DNA of 64,000 nt, taken from assembly GCA_045605025.1 (NCBI GenBank), contig JAZUPE010000052.1, forward strand, positions 29,074 to 93,073, read 5' to 3'. Both the position numbers and the translations under genes were made by a program. Numbering within the stretch: the stretch's first letter is position 1; each line of letters starts with the position of its first letter. Under the pieces are notes generated by a model. It had not been told where the DNA came from and did not search any database. It saw only the letters and a program-made list of their open reading frames with translations. Shown piece by piece: positions 36,026-45,030 of this stretch. Origin of the DNA: SIG598 sp045605025 (GTDB taxonomy: Bacteria; Bacillota; Clostridia; Oscillospirales; Acutalibacteraceae).

Positions 36026-36726
36026 TGTCTTTCACCGCCGTTAAGAAATGTAAGGTTGGAATCATCGTCCAGTTTCACCCGCTTGGCCTTGAGCAGTTCA
36101 AGCACCGCAAGAAAAGTCGCCACAGCATCGCTGCGCGATTCGGCTGCACCGAAAAGCTCCTCCAGCGAAACAGTGGGCTTCACGTACAGCTTGCGCAGCA
36201 CGAAATACACCTTGCTGGTGACCGAAACCACCGGACGGGCAACGATCTCCTCGAAGCGTTCCTTTTGCGGCGGCTCCTTGGCGCGGCGTTTGCCCGCGGC
36301 GGAAACATAGGCGTCGTACAGCACCTGCACGTCGTGGCTGAGCTGATAGGTGTGATCCACCGGCAGCTCGGTCTCCTCGCGGGAAAACTGGTCAAAGTTG
36401 GCCTGCTTTGCCAGCTTGCCTGCCATCTGACGGGCCAGCTGGTATTCAATCAGCTCGCCCACAAGCTCTTTCTTGAGCTCCTCGACCTCCTCATGCCGGG
36501 GCAGCAGCATCGCTGTCTTGATATACAGCAGACGGGAAGCCATGCGCATGAATTCCACGGCGACCTCAACGTTGGCCTCCTGCATCATGCGTATATGTTC
36601 CATGTACTGATCGATCAGCACCGACACGGGTATGTCGTAGATATTGAGTTTGTTGGTTGTAATGAGATGCAGCAGGAGGTCAAGAGGTCCCTCAAAGCCC
36701 TCCAGCTTATAGGTTATTTTTTCCAT
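35995..36726 (-). CDS. scpA: Segregation and condensation protein A
   Basis: The kleisin subunit of SMC-ScpAB. From ATG 36726 it is 243 residues. The N-terminus YKLEGFEGPLDLLLHLITTN is diagnostic, and the C-terminal winged helix (AVATFLAVLELLKAKRVKL) is present. TTG 36735 with GGGGA upstream is an equally possible start. It overlaps scpB and lies 25 nt after the M50 protease. Confidence 0.95.
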   Translation of the reverse strand: MEKITYKLEGFEGPLDLLLHLITTNKLNIYDIPVSVLIDQYMEHIRMMQEANVEVAVEFMRMASRLLYIKTAMLLPRHEEVEELKKELVGELIEYQLARQMAGKLAKQANFDQFSREETELPVDHTYQLSHDVQVLYDAYVSAAGKRRAKEPPQKERFEEIVARPVVSVTSKVYFVLRKLYVKPTVSLEELFGAAESRSDAVATFLAVLELLKAKRVKLDDDSNLTFLNGGERQWRSKKSAEQ

Positions 36727-36751
36727 CTGAATCAAATAAATCCCCGATAAA

Positions 36752-37516
36752 TCAGAAAATAAGCTGCACGCCGAAAAGACCGAACACAAAGGCCACGCCC
36801 TTGTAAAGCAGCATGAACACGCCCTGCGAGAGCGAACCCAGAGCGTCTCCCACGCCGGAGACGCGGTTCATCAGCATGAAGATGCCGATGATGAGGATAA
36901 AGGAATAACGCTCAAGGGCATACATCCACTTTTCCGGGAACAGCAGACCGAAGATACGGGAGCCGTCCAGCGGAGGAATGGGAAGCAGGTTGAACACCGC
37001 GAGGCTGATGTTGATGGACGCGAACTGGAGAAGGAACATTCCAAGATAGTACCAGCCGTTCGCCTGGCTGTAATAGAACGCCGTTCTGCCGCCCACATCG
37101 ACGCAGAAGAACGCCTTGGTCGCTGCACTGAGCACCGCGAACAGCAGAATGGACACAAAAGCCATGATCAGGTTGGACAGCGGTCCGGCGAGGGCGGTCA
37201 GAGCCATGCCGCCGCGGCGCTTTTCCTGATTGGTAAAGCGGGCGGGATTGACCGGCACCGGCTTGGCAAAGCCGAATCCGAACAGGATAAGCAGCGCGGC
37301 GCCGAAGCCGTCAAGGTGCCTGAAGGGATTGAGTGTCAGCCGTCCCATTTTTTCCGCGGTATCATCGCCCAGCTTTCTTGCCGCCCACGCGTGAGCAAAC
37401 TCATGCACCGGAAGAATGGCCAGCACGATGAACAAACGGGTTATCATCATGACCAGTATCTGCATACCGTCAGTGGTTCCGAACATCTGTTGAAGCAGTC
37501 CCTGCATAAACGACAC
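36752..37516 (-). CDS. Site-2 protease family (M50) membrane metalloprotease
   Basis: This 254-residue polytopic protein has the zinc motif HEFAH in AILPVHEFAHAWAARKLGDD. The third ligand is in NLLPIPPLDGSRI. It belongs to the short, PDZ-less S2P group (YwhC-like) and has about six TM segments. Substrates are unknown. It is the first gene of the scpAB operon, as in many Clostridia. Confidence 0.92.
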   Translation of the reverse strand: MSFMQGLLQQMFGTTDGMQILVMMITRLFIVLAILPVHEFAHAWAARKLGDDTAEKMGRLTLNPFRHLDGFGAALLILFGFGFAKPVPVNPARFTNQEKRRGGMALTALAGPLSNLIMAFVSILLFAVLSAATKAFFCVDVGGRTAFYYSQANGWYYLGMFLLQFASINISLAVFNLLPIPPLDGSRIFGLLFPEKWMYALERYSFILIIGIFMLMNRVSGVGDALGSLSQGVFMLLYKGVAFVFGLFGVQLIF

Positions 37517-37541
37517 CTCTCTAAAAAATTCTGATTATATC

Positions 37542-37570
37542 ATTATAGCTTAAAACTAATTAAATAGCAA
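37542..37570 (-). promoter_or_regulatory. Sigma-A promoter of the M50-scpAB-ytfJ-rluB operon
   Basis: On the minus strand TTGCTA (37565-37570) and TATAAT (37542-37547) are 17 nt apart. A second TATAAT lies 9 nt downstream. The ATG is about 25-30 nt from the predicted start. Confidence 0.65.
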
Positions 37571-37623
37571 TAGCGCATAACCGAACATTTTGTGAACCCG
37601 CGCGGATATCACTACAAGATGCG

Positions 37624-38754
37624 CTATATGCGTGTCGCCATGGGAACGACGTATCGACGGTAGTAGCTTTCGAACTCCCCTGCTTCCAGCGCCTCACGGA
37701 TTTCCGCCATGAGGTTGTTGTAGAACCACAGGTTGTGCATGACAGCCAGACGGTGCGCCAGCATCTCGCCGCTCTTGAACAGATGGTGGACATAGGCGCG
37801 GGTGTGCTTACGGCAGGTGGGACAGCCGCAGCCCGGCTCCAGCGGCTCGGTGTCCAGCTGATATTTGGCGTTGTTGAGATTGCGGATGCCCTCGTGGGTG
37901 AAAATGTGACCGTGGCGGGCGTTTCTGGTGGGCATGACGCAGTCGAACAGGTCCACTCCGCGATGCACCGCCTCCAGAATGTTCGCCGGTGTGCCCACGC
38001 CCATCAGGTAGCGTACTTTATCTTTGGGCATGTGCGGCTCCACGGCTTCGATGATGCGGTACATCTCCTCAGCCGTCTCGCCCACCGCCAGACCTCCGAT
38101 AGCGTAGCCGTCCAGCTCCATCTCGGCGATGCGCTTCATATGCTCCACACGCAGGTCGTCGTAGGTGCCGCCCTGATTGATGCCGAACAGCAGCTGACGG
38201 GGATTGATGGTCTCCTCAAGGCTGTTCAGGCGCTTCATTTCCGTCTTGCAGCGCTCCAGCCAGCGGGTGGTTCGCTCACAGCTTTGCTTGACATAATCCC
38301 TCGGAGACGGATTCTCCACGCACTCGTCAAAGGCCATGGCGATTGTCGAGCCGAGGTTGGACTGGATGCGCATGCTCTCCTCCGGCCCCATGAAGATTTT
38401 ATGCCCGTCGATGTGGGAGCGGAAGCTGACGCCCTCCTCGGTTATCTTGCGCAGGCTGGACAGGGAGAACACCTGAAAGCCGCCGCTGTCGGTGAGGGTC
38501 ACGCCGCCCCAGCCGGTAAATCCCTGCAGCCCGCCCAGCTGGCGCACTTTGTCGTCACCGGGGCGCAGATGGAGGTGGTAGGTGTTGGAAAGCATGATCT
38601 GACAGCCCAGATCCTCCAGATCAAAAGCGGAAACACCGCCCTTGATCGCCGCAACGGTGGCAACATTCATAAAGCCGGGCAGCTTTACAGTGCCGTGAGG
38701 TGTCTCAAAACGGCTTAACCGCGCCGATCCTTCGTATTTTATCACTTCAAACAT
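37624..38754 (-). CDS. tgt: tRNA-guanine(34) transglycosylase
   Basis: This 376-residue enzyme inserts preQ1 at the wobble base of GUN tRNAs. Catalytic Asp residues lie in TLTDSGGFQVFSL and in DLFDCVMPTRNARHGHIFT. The zinc site is CGCPTCRKHTRAY with the downstream His. The length is standard. It is in an operon with queA and an AlkZ-like gene. Confidence 0.97.
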   Translation of the reverse strand: MFEVIKYEGSARLSRFETPHGTVKLPGFMNVATVAAIKGGVSAFDLEDLGCQIMLSNTYHLHLRPGDDKVRQLGGLQGFTGWGGVTLTDSGGFQVFSLSSLRKITEEGVSFRSHIDGHKIFMGPEESMRIQSNLGSTIAMAFDECVENPSPRDYVKQSCERTTRWLERCKTEMKRLNSLEETINPRQLLFGINQGGTYDDLRVEHMKRIAEMELDGYAIGGLAVGETAEEMYRIIEAVEPHMPKDKVRYLMGVGTPANILEAVHRGVDLFDCVMPTRNARHGHIFTHEGIRNLNNAKYQLDTEPLEPGCGCPTCRKHTRAYVHHLFKSGEMLAHRLAVMHNLWFYNNLMAEIREALEAGEFESYYRRYVVPMATRI

Positions 38755-38772
38755 AGCTTTTTTTACTCCTCG

Positions 38773-39828
38773 TCAATACTTATAATCTATCCGGTCAATA
38801 TCATGCCACAGCTCGCCCGCTTTTTCGTTCACGGCATCAATATCCGCCGCGCAGGCAGGCTCAAAGAGCGAAACGGTCAGCCTGTTCTGCTTTCTGGACC
38901 ACCAGCCGGCCACGCTGCCTCTGAGCAACACCGTCGGCCGTACTATACCGGCGGCGGTAAACACCGTTTTCATATGCTCCCGTGCAAGGAAAAGACTCTC
39001 CTTTTTCTCATAGCCCATCATAAGCTGATCAAATCCGGCGAGGAACAGACACTCCGGCATTTCACAGCCGGAATAATCCCTGCCGCCGTCGATATAATAA
39101 TATCTCTCACCGCAGCATTCGATCTCCGTCACCGGCAGCTGCTCCAGCCACTCTCTGACCGTTCGTGCCGGCGCACCGAAGAAATACATGGCATCGTGAA
39201 CGGTCGCAGGCGCAAAGCAGGTAAAATACCGCCGCGCCAGCTCAGTCATGGCTTCTTTCTCCGGAACCGGCGCATATTCCGGTGTCAAGCAAAACACCTT
39301 GTCGTCCTGCGCAGCGTAATGCATAAATCCGCGCTGGCACATCTCACGCACACCGCCGCCCCACGGGTGGAACATGCTCTGCTCCTCGGCATCGGTCATA
39401 CCGCTTTGCCTGCAGACGGTCTTGAGTTCCTCTCTTGTGCGCGGACCATCGCCCAGCGCATCCATGACAACTTCCGTTAAAAAACTCTGCCGCTCCGGTG
39501 TGAGCGACCAGTCGTCACGCCTGTTCCAGAAGGACGGCTCTGTCCACTCGTTTCGGCGGTAGTTTCTCCCGTCTTCGCAACGGATAAACAATCCGGTGTC
39601 GGCACTGTCAAACAGATGAACCGTTCCTCTTACCGTCCAGTTCTTCACCAGCTGTCCACCCATTCTGTCCTCGCTGAAATCGCTGCAGCGTATCCTGAGG
39701 GCATGGACGGCATTGGAAAAGAACTGCGCCTGAATTCCGCACAGATCACGGACCACCGTCCTCATTTCCGCCGGCTCCAGCAGATGCTGATTGTTCAGCC
39801 TGCGGATTTTTATCTCCTCAAGCGTCAT
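38773..39828 (-). CDS. AlkZ/YcaQ-like winged-helix DNA glycosylase (HTH_42 family)
   Basis: This 351-residue protein matches the HTH_42 fold. The QxQ catalytic motif of AlkZ proteins is present as Gln33-Ala-Gln35 in LCGIQAQFFSN. Other family marks are VKNWTVRGTVHLFD, FLAGFDQLMMGY and the C-terminal VLLRGSVAGWWSRK. AlkZ/YcaQ enzymes unhook interstrand crosslinks or bulky N-alkyl adducts. ATG 39828 abuts the queA stop and tgt follows 18 nt later, so it is inside the queuosine operon. No antibiotic cluster is near, so the YcaQ/AlkX housekeeping type is likelier than self-resistance. Confidence 0.82.
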   Translation of the reverse strand: MTLEEIKIRRLNNQHLLEPAEMRTVVRDLCGIQAQFFSNAVHALRIRCSDFSEDRMGGQLVKNWTVRGTVHLFDSADTGLFIRCEDGRNYRRNEWTEPSFWNRRDDWSLTPERQSFLTEVVMDALGDGPRTREELKTVCRQSGMTDAEEQSMFHPWGGGVREMCQRGFMHYAAQDDKVFCLTPEYAPVPEKEAMTELARRYFTCFAPATVHDAMYFFGAPARTVREWLEQLPVTEIECCGERYYYIDGGRDYSGCEMPECLFLAGFDQLMMGYEKKESLFLAREHMKTVFTAAGIVRPTVLLRGSVAGWWSRKQNRLTVSLFEPACAADIDAVNEKAGELWHDIDRIDYKY

Positions 39829-40857
39829 TTATCCGATGAACATCGCGTCACCGAAAGAGAAGAATCTGTACTTCTCCTCCACGGCGGTTTTGTAAGCGTT
39901 CATGGTGCTGTCGTATCCGGCAAAGGCGGACACCAGCATTATCAGAGTGCTTTCCGGCAGGTGGAAGTTGGTAATCAGCCCGTCGATGACGGTGAACTGA
40001 TAGCCGGGATAGATAAAGATATCCGTCCAGCCGTCACATTCCTTCAGCTCTCCGCCCATTCGTCCGCAGGATTCAAGGGTGCGGCAGCTGGTGGTGCCCA
40101 CAGCGATGACTCTGCCGCCGTTTTTCTTTGTGCGGTTGATAAGTTCCGCAGTTTCTGCTGGCATATGATAATGCTCGCTGTGCATCTTATGATCTGTAAT
40201 GTCGTCTGCCTTTACAGGTCTGAAAGTGCCCAGACCCACGTGCAGGGTGACGTAACCGAGGCTGACGCCTTTTTCCTCCAGCTTTGCCAGCAGATCCTTT
40301 GTGAAATGCAGTCCGGCGGTGGGTGCCGCGGCGGAACCAATCTCACGGGAATAGACCGTCTGGTAGCGTTCCTTGTCCTCCAGACGCTCGGTGATGTACG
40401 GCGGCAGAGGCATCTGCCCGATCTGATCAAGCACCGAATAGAATTCGCCGTCACACTCAAAGCGCACCACGCGGTTGCCGTCCTCTCTGACCTCGATGAC
40501 CTCGCCGGTCATCAGTCCGTCGCCGAAAACGAAGCGCGCGCCCACCTTCGCCCTCTTGCCCGGCTTGGTGATGGTCTCCCAGACACCGTTGCCCACGGCG
40601 TTGAGCAGCAGGAACTCGTTGACCGATTCTCCCCCCTCCTTCACGCCGAAGATACGGGCGGGAAGCACGCGGGAATCGTTCATAATAAGGCAGTCGCCCG
40701 GACGGATTATGTCACCTATTTCAAAGAAAGTCCGGTGCTGAATCTCACCGCTCTCTCTGCCGAGGCACATCAGCCGGGAATGATCCCTCTGCTCCGCCGG
40801 ATGCTGGGCTATAAGCTCCTGAGGCAGGTCGTAGAAAAAGTCGCTTCGTTTCATCAT
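39829..40857 (-). CDS. queA: S-adenosylmethionine:tRNA ribosyltransferase-isomerase
   Basis: This 342-residue protein forms epoxyqueuosine on tRNA from the preQ1 placed by Tgt. Landmarks are DLPQELIAQHPAEQRDHSRL, PLPPYI, AAPTAGLHFT, LHVGLGTFRPVKADDITDHK and TNFHLPESTLIMLVSAFAG. AAGGAG precedes the paired ATG codons. It opens the queA-alkZ-tgt operon. Confidence 0.97.
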   Translation of the reverse strand: MMKRSDFFYDLPQELIAQHPAEQRDHSRLMCLGRESGEIQHRTFFEIGDIIRPGDCLIMNDSRVLPARIFGVKEGGESVNEFLLLNAVGNGVWETITKPGKRAKVGARFVFGDGLMTGEVIEVREDGNRVVRFECDGEFYSVLDQIGQMPLPPYITERLEDKERYQTVYSREIGSAAAPTAGLHFTKDLLAKLEEKGVSLGYVTLHVGLGTFRPVKADDITDHKMHSEHYHMPAETAELINRTKKNGGRVIAVGTTSCRTLESCGRMGGELKECDGWTDIFIYPGYQFTVIDGLITNFHLPESTLIMLVSAFAGYDSTMNAYKTAVEEKYRFFSFGDAMFIG

Positions 40858-40948
40858 AAATATCTCCTTGGCTTTCTATGCGGAAAATTGCACAGTATAG
40901 TGAGGATAATGTGCAGTATTTTCTGCGCATGCTGACAGTCATTTTTTC

Positions 40949-40977
40949 TTGACTGTACAGGAATATACGAATATAAT
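40949..40977 (+). promoter_or_regulatory. Sigma-A promoter of the asd-dapA-dapB operon
   Basis: TTGACT (40949-40954) and TATAAT (40972-40977) are 17 nt apart. The start is near 40984, leaving an unusually long leader of about 160 nt before asd. Confidence 0.8.
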
Positions 40978-41054
40978 GTATTAAATATAAGAAACAGGCA
41001 TATATCTTGTTTGATCTATGACTGAACAGTCCTTACATTATATTTCATAATATT

Positions 41055-41089
41055 GCGGCGTTCAAGCCCTTTCGGGGAACTTTTGCCGC
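41055..41089 (+). promoter_or_regulatory. Stem-loop in the asd leader
   Basis: GCGGC (41055-41059) pairs with GCCGC (41085-41089), with an inner CCC-TTTC-GGG hairpin. It lies about 55 nt before the asd ATG and has no T-run, so it is not a simple terminator. The leader is too short for the known lysine riboswitch (~170 nt aptamer) and shows none of its core. An unknown cis-element or 5' stabiliser is possible. Confidence 0.4.
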
Positions 41090-41145
41090 GCAGGGAGCTG
41101 TTTCGTCATTTATTCCATATTCTATAGATATCGGAGGCTATCCAC

Positions 41146-42228
41146 ATGAAAAAGTACAACGTAGGCATCATCGGTGCAACCGGTATGGTCGGTCAGCGTC
41201 TTGCCACCCTGCTCGACAACCATCCCTGGTTCGACGTCACCGTTCTGGCAGCCAGTGCCCGCTCCGCCGGACAGAAATACTCCGAGGCTGTCTCCAAACG
41301 CTGGGCAATGACTACCCCCATTCCCACCGCCATGGAGAACATCGTTGTGCTCGATGCTCTCAAAGATATCGACACCATCACCTCTCAGGTTGATTTCGTC
41401 TTCTGCGCCGTTGATATGCCCAAGGAAGACACCAAGGCTCTCGAAGAAGCCTATGCCAAGAGAGAGTGCCCCGTCATGTCCAACAACAGTGCACACCGTC
41501 TGTATGACGATGTTCCCATGATCATTCCCGAAATCAACCCCGAACACGCCGAGATCATTCACGCTCAGCGCAAGCGTCTGGGCACCAAACGCGGCTTCAT
41601 CGCCGTCAAGTCCAACTGCTCCATCCAGAGCTATGTACCCGCTCTGCACCCCCTCAAGGAGTTCGGCATCAAGCGCGTCCTTGCCTGCACCTATCAGGCA
41701 ATCTCCGGCGCCGGCAAGACCTTTGAGCGCTGGCCCGAGATGGTCGACAACCTCATCCCCTACATCGGCGGCGAGGAGCAGAAGTCCGAGATCGAGCCCC
41801 TGAAGGTCTGGGGCACCATCGAAGGCGACAAGATCGTTTCCAATTCCGACATCAGCATCACCACCCAGTGTCTGCGTGTTCCCGTTTCCGACGGTCACAC
41901 CGCCGCTGTTTTCGTAGAGTTTGAGAACAAACCCACCATCGAGCAGATCAAGGAAAGATGGGCTGCCTTCGCCGGCAAGCCCCAGCAGCTTGAGCTGCCC
42001 CACGCTCCCAAGCAGTTCCTCAACTACTTCGAGGAGCCCGACCGTCCCCAGGCCAAGCTTGACCGCGACCTCGAAGGCGGCATGGCTGTGAGCATCGGTC
42101 GTCTGCGCGAAGACACCCAGTATGACTACAAGTTCGTCTGCCTCTCCCACAACACCCTGCGCGGTGCTGCCGGCGGCGGCGTCCTGATGGCTGAGCTGCT
42201 GGCCGCTGAAGGCTGGTTCGACCGCTGA
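41146..42228 (+). CDS. asd: Aspartate-semialdehyde dehydrogenase (archaeal/fungal-type)
   Basis: This 360-residue enzyme reduces aspartyl phosphate to the semialdehyde for lysine, threonine and methionine. GIIGATGMVGQRL binds NADPH, and the active Cys is in VKSNCSIQ. The pattern matches the archaeal/yeast-like branch rather than the E. coli type. GGAGG is 9 nt before the ATG. Third-position C is strongly favoured here and in dapA, which suggests high expression. It is first in an operon with dapA and dapB. Confidence 0.95.
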   Translation: MKKYNVGIIGATGMVGQRLATLLDNHPWFDVTVLAASARSAGQKYSEAVSKRWAMTTPIPTAMENIVVLDALKDIDTITSQVDFVFCAVDMPKEDTKALEEAYAKRECPVMSNNSAHRLYDDVPMIIPEINPEHAEIIHAQRKRLGTKRGFIAVKSNCSIQSYVPALHPLKEFGIKRVLACTYQAISGAGKTFERWPEMVDNLIPYIGGEEQKSEIEPLKVWGTIEGDKIVSNSDISITTQCLRVPVSDGHTAAVFVEFENKPTIEQIKERWAAFAGKPQQLELPHAPKQFLNYFEEPDRPQAKLDRDLEGGMAVSIGRLREDTQYDYKFVCLSHNTLRGAAGGGVLMAELLAAEGWFDR

Positions 42229-42263
42229 GCCGCACCAACTGACATATAAGGAGTATTTTATAT

Positions 42264-43148
42264 ATGAGTAACACTATCTTTACCGGTGCCTGCGTGGCTC
42301 TGGTTACCCCCTTCAACGACGACTATTCGGTCAATTACAATATGCTTGAGGAGCTCATCGAGTTCCAGATCGCCAATGGCACCGACGCCATCTGCGCCTG
42401 CGGCACCACCGGCGAAGCCTCCACCCTCACCCTTGAGGAGCATGACGAGGTCATCAAGAGAACCATCGAGATCGTCAACGGCCGTGTTCCCGTTGTCGCC
42501 GGCACCGGCAGCAACGACACCGCCTACGGCATCGCCACCTCTCAGCGCGCCCAGCAGATGGGTGCCGACGCTCTCCTGCTGGTCACCCCCTACTACAACA
42601 AGACATCCCAGTCCGGTCTCGTCAGGCACTATCAGGCTATGGCAGACAGCACGGACATTCCCTTCATCGTCTACAACGTTCCCGGACGTACCGGCATGAA
42701 CATCGCTCCTGCTACCGTCAAGGAACTGAGCAAGATTCCCAACGTGGTCGCCATCAAGGAAGCCAGCGACAATGTCGGTCAGGTTTCCCAGATTGCTGCC
42801 ACCTGTGACATCGACATCTACTCCGGCTGCGACGATCTGATCGTTCCCATCATGTCCGTCGGCGGCAAGGGCGTCATCAGCGTTCTTTCCAACGTCATCC
42901 CCAAGGAGACCCACGAGATGGCAGCCGCCTGCCTCAGCGGTGACTTTGCCCGTGCCCGTGAGCTTCAGCTGGGCTACTTTGATCTGTGCAAGGCTCTGTT
43001 TGCCGACGTCAACCCCGTTCCTGTCAAGGCTGCTCTCAACCTGATGGGCTTCAACGTCGGCCCCTGCCGCGCTCCTCTCTATGAGATCACTCCCGCTGCC
43101 CTTGAGACCCTCAAGGCTGCTCTGGACGCTCACGGTCTGCTCAAGTAA
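42264..43148 (+). CDS. dapA: 4-hydroxy-tetrahydrodipicolinate synthase
   Basis: This 294-residue TIM-barrel enzyme condenses pyruvate with aspartate semialdehyde. ACGTTGEASTL, Tyr in IVYNVPGRTG and the Schiff-base Lys in VVAIKEASDN are intact. AAGGAG precedes the ATG. It supplies diaminopimelate for peptidoglycan and dipicolinate for spores. Confidence 0.97.
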   Translation: MSNTIFTGACVALVTPFNDDYSVNYNMLEELIEFQIANGTDAICACGTTGEASTLTLEEHDEVIKRTIEIVNGRVPVVAGTGSNDTAYGIATSQRAQQMGADALLLVTPYYNKTSQSGLVRHYQAMADSTDIPFIVYNVPGRTGMNIAPATVKELSKIPNVVAIKEASDNVGQVSQIAATCDIDIYSGCDDLIVPIMSVGGKGVISVLSNVIPKETHEMAAACLSGDFARARELQLGYFDLCKALFADVNPVPVKAALNLMGFNVGPCRAPLYEITPAALETLKAALDAHGLLK

Positions 43149-43182
43149 GCATCGCTTCAGGCGTATAATCAAGAATAACAAC

Positions 43183-43215
43183 CAGCCCTCCCACCGTTCT
43201 TCAGTGAGAGGGCTG
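43183..43215 (+). promoter_or_regulatory. Intercistronic stem-loop between dapA and dapB
   Basis: CAGCCCTC (43183-43190) and GAGGGCTG (43208-43215) pair perfectly, with a 17-nt loop. No T-run follows. It may attenuate read-through or protect the 3' end of the asd-dapA message. It lies 29 nt before the dapB ATG. Confidence 0.5.
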
Positions 43216-43244
43216 CTCTGTAATCAGAAAAGGATGTGTAATAT

Positions 43245-44006
43245 ATGACCCGGATTCTTCTGGTTGGCTGCGGCGGCGCAATGGGCGCCAACGTATACCG
43301 CTCCTCCCTCGAGCGCGAGGATTGTCAGGTGGTCGCCGGCATCGACCCCCGTATGACCCGTGAGGGCGACTATCCCGTGTTTGCCTCTTTTGCCGACTGC
43401 ACAGTGGAAGCCGACGTAATCGTCGATTTCTCCAGCCCTGTGGTCACCAATGATATGCTGGCCTACGCCCTTGAAAAGAAGCTGCCCGTCATCGTCTGCT
43501 CCACCGGTCACGACGATGCACAGCTTGCCGCCATCAAGGCAGCCTCCGAGCAGATCGCCATGTTCCGCTCCGGCAATATGTCCCTCGGCATCAATCTGCT
43601 CATCAACCTTGCAAAGAAGGCTACCGAGGTTCTCGGCGCCAGCTTTGATATCGAGATCGTGGAACAGCACCATCACCGCAAGGTAGACGCTCCCAGCGGC
43701 ACCGCGCTGATGATCGCCGACGCCATCTCCGACACCCTCGACACCCGTCCCCGCTACGAATACGACCGCCACAGCAAGCGCATGAAGCGCGACAAGGACG
43801 AGATCGGTATCCATTCTGTCCGCGGCGGCACCATCGTGGGTGTCCACGAGGTCATCTTTGCCGGACAGGACGAGGTGGTCACCATCACCCACAGCGCCCA
43901 GTCCCGCGCCCTCTTTGCCACCGGCGCTCTGAGCGCGGCGGTGTTCATGCACGGCAAGACCTCCGGTATGTACGACATGAACGACGTCATTGCACAGGTT
44001 ATCTGA
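43245..44006 (+). CDS. dapB: 4-hydroxy-tetrahydrodipicolinate reductase
   Basis: This 253-residue enzyme reduces the DapA product with NAD(P)H. The N-terminus LLVGCGGAMG is the dinucleotide site, and EQHHHRKVDAPSGTA is the catalytic signature with His and Lys. SGNMSLGINLL and GRIGIHSVRGG-type DEIGIHSVRGGTIVG follow. It is the last gene of the operon and is followed by a strong terminator. Confidence 0.97.
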   Translation: MTRILLVGCGGAMGANVYRSSLEREDCQVVAGIDPRMTREGDYPVFASFADCTVEADVIVDFSSPVVTNDMLAYALEKKLPVIVCSTGHDDAQLAAIKAASEQIAMFRSGNMSLGINLLINLAKKATEVLGASFDIEIVEQHHHRKVDAPSGTALMIADAISDTLDTRPRYEYDRHSKRMKRDKDEIGIHSVRGGTIVGVHEVIFAGQDEVVTITHSAQSRALFATGALSAAVFMHGKTSGMYDMNDVIAQVI

Positions 44007-44015
44007 CAACAAACA

Positions 44016-44056
44016 ACGGGCTGCAGCACCGGCACAATGCCGTACTGCAGCCCGTT
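44016..44056. terminator. Bidirectional terminator between dapB and the YwaF-like gene
   Basis: AACGGGCTGCAG (44016-44027) pairs with CTGCAGCCCGTT (44045-44056), followed by TTCTGTTTT on the plus strand. On the minus strand a short TTGTTTGTTG follows. It separates two convergent genes. Confidence 0.85.
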
Positions 44057-44075
44057 TTCTGTTTTATTGATTACA

Positions 44076-44873
44076 TTACTCTGCCGCTTGCAGCTTCGGC
44101 TCCTCCTGACTGCCTTTCTTTTTATTCCACAGGCAGAAGGGCAGGAAGAACAGGAACGCCGCCAGACACAGGCAGAACATATAGATGGGAGTGTTCACAT
44201 ACCAGCCCAGAGCGGTGGCGATCTGCTTGAACACGATGATCGAGGAGATCCTCGGTCCGACATAGAACATATTGATGGTTCCCTCAGACACGTTCCACAG
44301 TGCGCAGTTGAGCAGGAACGCGGCTCCGCACAGGATAAAGAACGTGACCGCCGCGCCCTTGTAGTCGGATATCTTCAGTCCGGCTCTGCGGGAGAAGCCG
44401 AGATACAGACCGATAAACACCAGCGACATATGCCACACGAAGGCGTGAATGGTCAGCGTCCAGTATTCATGGGAAAGTCCGGACGGCTCGATGAACGACA
44501 CGAACCCGCCCATGAGATTGAAGGCAAGCATGAAATTATACATGGCACTCTGCACCTTGCCTTTGGGCAGCAGCGGTGCTATAATGCACATATACATGGG
44601 AATGTCGCACAACTGGAATGGGAACGCCCACCACTGCCACTCGCCTTCACCCACGACGTGGCAAAGGAACAGCTGCCGGTAGACCTCCGCGATCATAAGA
44701 ACACTACCCACCGAAATCAGGAAGATCCTGTTGAAACGGTCGCTGCCCTTGCGCAGCAGCCACGCCAGCAGTATCGACACCGCCAGACCAACCGCCACAA
44801 AGGTCAGATGAAACGCCCCGTAAGCCTTGGGTTTTGTCATCTCCCACGCTGTCCATTCCAGAAATTCACGCAT
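44076..44873 (-). CDS. YwaF/TIGR02206-like membrane protein
   Basis: This 265-residue protein has about seven TM segments. FQLCDIPMYMCIIAP, the conserved region of the YwaF family, and WTLTIHAFVWHMSLVFIGLY are recognisable. The function of the family is unknown. The C-terminus is charged (NKKKGSQEEPKL) and cytoplasmic. It is a single gene convergent with dapB and divergent from the PPTase gene. Confidence 0.8.
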   Translation of the reverse strand: MREFLEWTAWEMTKPKAYGAFHLTFVAVGLAVSILLAWLLRKGSDRFNRIFLISVGSVLMIAEVYRQLFLCHVVGEGEWQWWAFPFQLCDIPMYMCIIAPLLPKGKVQSAMYNFMLAFNLMGGFVSFIEPSGLSHEYWTLTIHAFVWHMSLVFIGLYLGFSRRAGLKISDYKGAAVTFFILCGAAFLLNCALWNVSEGTINMFYVGPRISSIIVFKQIATALGWYVNTPIYMFCLCLAAFLFFLPFCLWNKKKGSQEEPKLQAAE

Positions 44874-45030
44874 ACCGAATATCTCCGATTTCCGACTTTA
44901 TTCCGCTTTCCGCGGTGCTTTGATTATATCACCGCCTCGGAGAAAATCCGGTTTCAGTGTGTTACAGTTCAGTATCATCGCTGTAACCGTTTTCCCATCA
45001 TCTCACCCGCGAAACAGAGAGTATATCAAC

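Noticed and set aside
40984..41145. Lysine riboswitch upstream of asd
   Set aside because: The leader is about as long as the aptamer alone, and the expected multi-helix core is not visible.
41122..44012. Long minus-strand frames opposite asd, dapA and dapB
   Set aside because: Caused by strong codon bias (C in third position) in the plus-strand genes. The plus-strand products have full catalytic motifs.
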